DNA of 64,000 bases, from the NCBI RefSeq assembly GCF_900198195.1, contig NZ_LT899436.1:2757001-2821000 (forward strand), read 5' to 3'. The stretch comes from Tenacibaculum jejuense. GTDB taxonomy: Bacteria; Bacteroidota; Bacteroidia; Flavobacteriales; Flavobacteriaceae. Made by a program: the position numbers and the translations under genes. Below, piece by piece: positions 62,437 through 64,000 of the stretch. The notes beneath the pieces are model-generated. The model was not told where the DNA came from, made no database searches, and saw only the letters and a list, made by a program, of their open reading frames with translations. Each line of letters begins with the position of its first letter. Positions within the stretch are counted from its first letter, which is position 1.

Positions 62437-64000
62437 ATGCACAACAACAATCTTTTTGACTATATAAAAAAAGTAGTAAATAACCTTCCAACAGACTGGT
62501 TAAACTTAACTACTCATAGATTAGATATCTATAATGAATCTCAAGCTAAAACTGAATTTTTAGAGCAATTTGAGAATTTATTTAAAAATGATAACGCAGA
62601 TAAAATAGCTTTGAGTGAATTACCTACTGCTTATGATTATATCAGGTTAGGACATCCTTTATCTTCTGTCTTAGAATGGACAATCGCTCAGTTAAATAAC
62701 ATTGCATCTGAAAGAGTGATCTCTTTTTCTTCGGTAACAATTCCTTTCTTAGCTATCTTAAGGAAAAATTTATTTGATCAGAAAAAAACGTTACTTGTTT
62801 ATAAAGATCAGTTACCTGATGTATTTAATGAAAGCATCATAAAAGAAGTTTATGGTTATAATTTTGAAGTTCAAAAAATAGCCGATCTAAATCATATCCC
62901 TGAATTCGACGGAAGTATCGTTCTTTTTTCTGAACAGGAAAACATTCACGAATTTGATTTCAATGTAAACGTTGATTTCTTTATAAATTCTACATCAGAA
63001 CTCGGGAGTATTTTAGTTATTAAAGACGCATCAAATGAAGATTATGTTTCAGAGATTCAACATGTAAGAAGGAGAGAAACTATTGCCATGACTCCATCAA
63101 ACACTTTAATTGTGTTACAAAATATTGTTGGAGTTTCACCTGAACTAGTTTCTTATAACACTAAAGCTAACAAGGCAAAAGTATTAAATACAATTGCTAA
63201 TGTAACTGGTGTAAAAACAAAAGCTATTACAGGATCTAGCGGACTTTCAATTCAATATGCGATAATGATGGGATTAATTCATCATGCTATTGAAAATCAT
63301 AAAGGTAAAGACATTAAAATTATAGTTCCACCGAATTGTTATGGTGGTACAAATGACCAAGCTAGAAGAGTTGCTGCTTGCTTAGATAATGTTGAAATTA
63401 TGGATTTACCTGTAGATGGTGATAACGATATGGTAAAAAGTATTGATATTGTACTAACTAAAGTTACAGAGCTTGATGCAGTACCTTACATTATTGCTGA
63501 AATTCCGACTAATCCAAGAGTAGAAGTTCCAAATTTAGAAGAATTAAAATCGGTATTAAGTAAAAAACGTTTCAACGCTAATGGAATGCCAGCTGTTGAA
63601 CCTGTTTTTATTTTAGACCAAACTTTTTGTCCGAATGTACACTTTTTAGGAGATAATGAAATGTTAGCTGATGTAAAAACGATAGCATATGTTAGTGGAT
63701 CTAAATTTCCTAGTGGTGGAAAATGTACTGCAGGTTATTGTACAGCAAATACAAAAGCAGCTTTTTTAATGGACAAAATAGAAGCGCATATTCAACTTTG
63801 TAATAACGAAGCTACAGCTCTTCAATTAGAAATTTTAGCTGAACAAATGCCTTCGATGAATCAGAGAATTAAAGATGCTTATGTAAATACTCGTGAGTTT
63901 GTAACTTTTATTGAGGAAAACTTACCTGATGCAAAAATTAATTTTGTTTCAGAAGAATTAGCTTCTCAAGGTTTTACTCCATCTGTTTTCTCTCTAGATT
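62437..64000 (+). CDS. PLP-dependent Cys/Met-metabolism-type transferase or lyase (cut by window edge)
   Basis: First 521 codons. An N-terminal extension of ~190 residues precedes a fold-type I PLP domain: TNTGSSGLSIQ-like loop (VKTKAITGSSGLSIQYAIMMGL), VPPNCYGGTNDQARRVA, AEIPTNPRVEVPNLEEL, ILDQTFCPNVHF (Asp for the pyridine N), and YVSGSKFPSGGKCTAGYC with the putative Schiff-base Lys. This resembles cystathionine gamma-synthase or O-succinylhomoserine sulfhydrylase relatives, but the protein is longer than usual, so the exact reaction is open. Confidence 0.8.
   Translation, partial: MHNNNLFDYIKKVVNNLPTDWLNLTTHRLDIYNESQAKTEFLEQFENLFKNDNADKIALSELPTAYDYIRLGHPLSSVLEWTIAQLNNIASERVISFSSVTIPFLAILRKNLFDQKKTLLVYKDQLPDVFNESIIKEVYGYNFEVQKIADLNHIPEFDGSIVLFSEQENIHEFDFNVNVDFFINSTSELGSILVIKDASNEDYVSEIQHVRRRETIAMTPSNTLIVLQNIVGVSPELVSYNTKANKAKVLNTIANVTGVKTKAITGSSGLSIQYAIMMGLIHHAIENHKGKDIKIIVPPNCYGGTNDQARRVAACLDNVEIMDLPVDGDNDMVKSIDIVLTKVTELDAVPYIIAEIPTNPRVEVPNLEELKSVLSKKRFNANGMPAVEPVFILDQTFCPNVHFLGDNEMLADVKTIAYVSGSKFPSGGKCTAGYCTANTKAAFLMDKIEAHIQLCNNEATALQLEILAEQMPSMNQRIKDAYVNTREFVTFIEENLPDAKINFVSEELASQGFTPSVFSLD

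Overview
The window is a low-GC chromosomal segment from a Flavobacteriaceae bacterium, probably Tenacibaculum-like. This rests on gene content (DUF4290, HmuY/TonB receptor pairs, MiaE, a T9SS C-terminal sorting domain, YD-repeat toxins starting with a DUF6443-type segment), on Bacteroidetes-type promoters (TAnnTTTG at -7), on weak ribosome binding sites, and on many lipoproteins whose Cys is followed by acidic residues. No rRNA or tRNA genes, CRISPR arrays or transposases were seen.

Layout. 1-5.4 kb: housekeeping genes (3' part missing murA with Asp in place of the catalytic Cys, DUF4290, a membrane protein, a UvrD/PcrA helicase). 5.4-13.4 kb: cobalamin uptake and salvage. A B12 riboswitch controls a BtuB-like receptor; two BtuF-like binding proteins flank cobU-cobT-cobS-cobC, which attach the lower ligand. 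13.4-18.3 kb: DUF302 lipoprotein, MsrA, and a haem locus (HmuY-like lipoprotein, TonB receptor, divergent DUF6607). 18.5-20.2 kb: dnaX, split by a run of ten A that probably works as a slippage site. 20.2-26.6 kb: two interspersed-repeat islands, a cation/proton antiporter and PBP1C.

26.7-39.2 kb is accessory: a lipoprotein RNase A-like toxin with a CdiI-like immunity gene, then a run of secreted or lipoprotein genes of unknown function (SH3b, leucine-rich) and a large T9SS cargo protein. This block separates PBP1C from its usual partner, the bacterial alpha-2-macroglobulin (39.2-44.7 kb). 45-50.9 kb: MORN/YwqK-type lipoprotein with a fresh internal duplication, miaE, DUF4268, a CAP-domain lipoprotein, DUF4870 and mnmE.

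50.86-62.1 kb is the most unusual part. A parDE toxin-antitoxin module sits between two 18-bp copies of the mnmE 3' end (FCIGK-stop), the pattern left by integrative elements that target mnmE. Next to it is a two-gene YD-repeat (Rhs) toxin locus on the minus strand, with a predicted PD-(D/E)XK nuclease tip, followed by three immunity-like genes. Each of these genes ends in the same hairpin repeat, two of the copies are followed by the same terminator, and a 59-codon toxin tail survives in front of the second one. This reads as a layered record of replaced toxin/immunity cassettes. The window closes with a partial PLP-dependent Cys/Met-metabolism-type enzyme.
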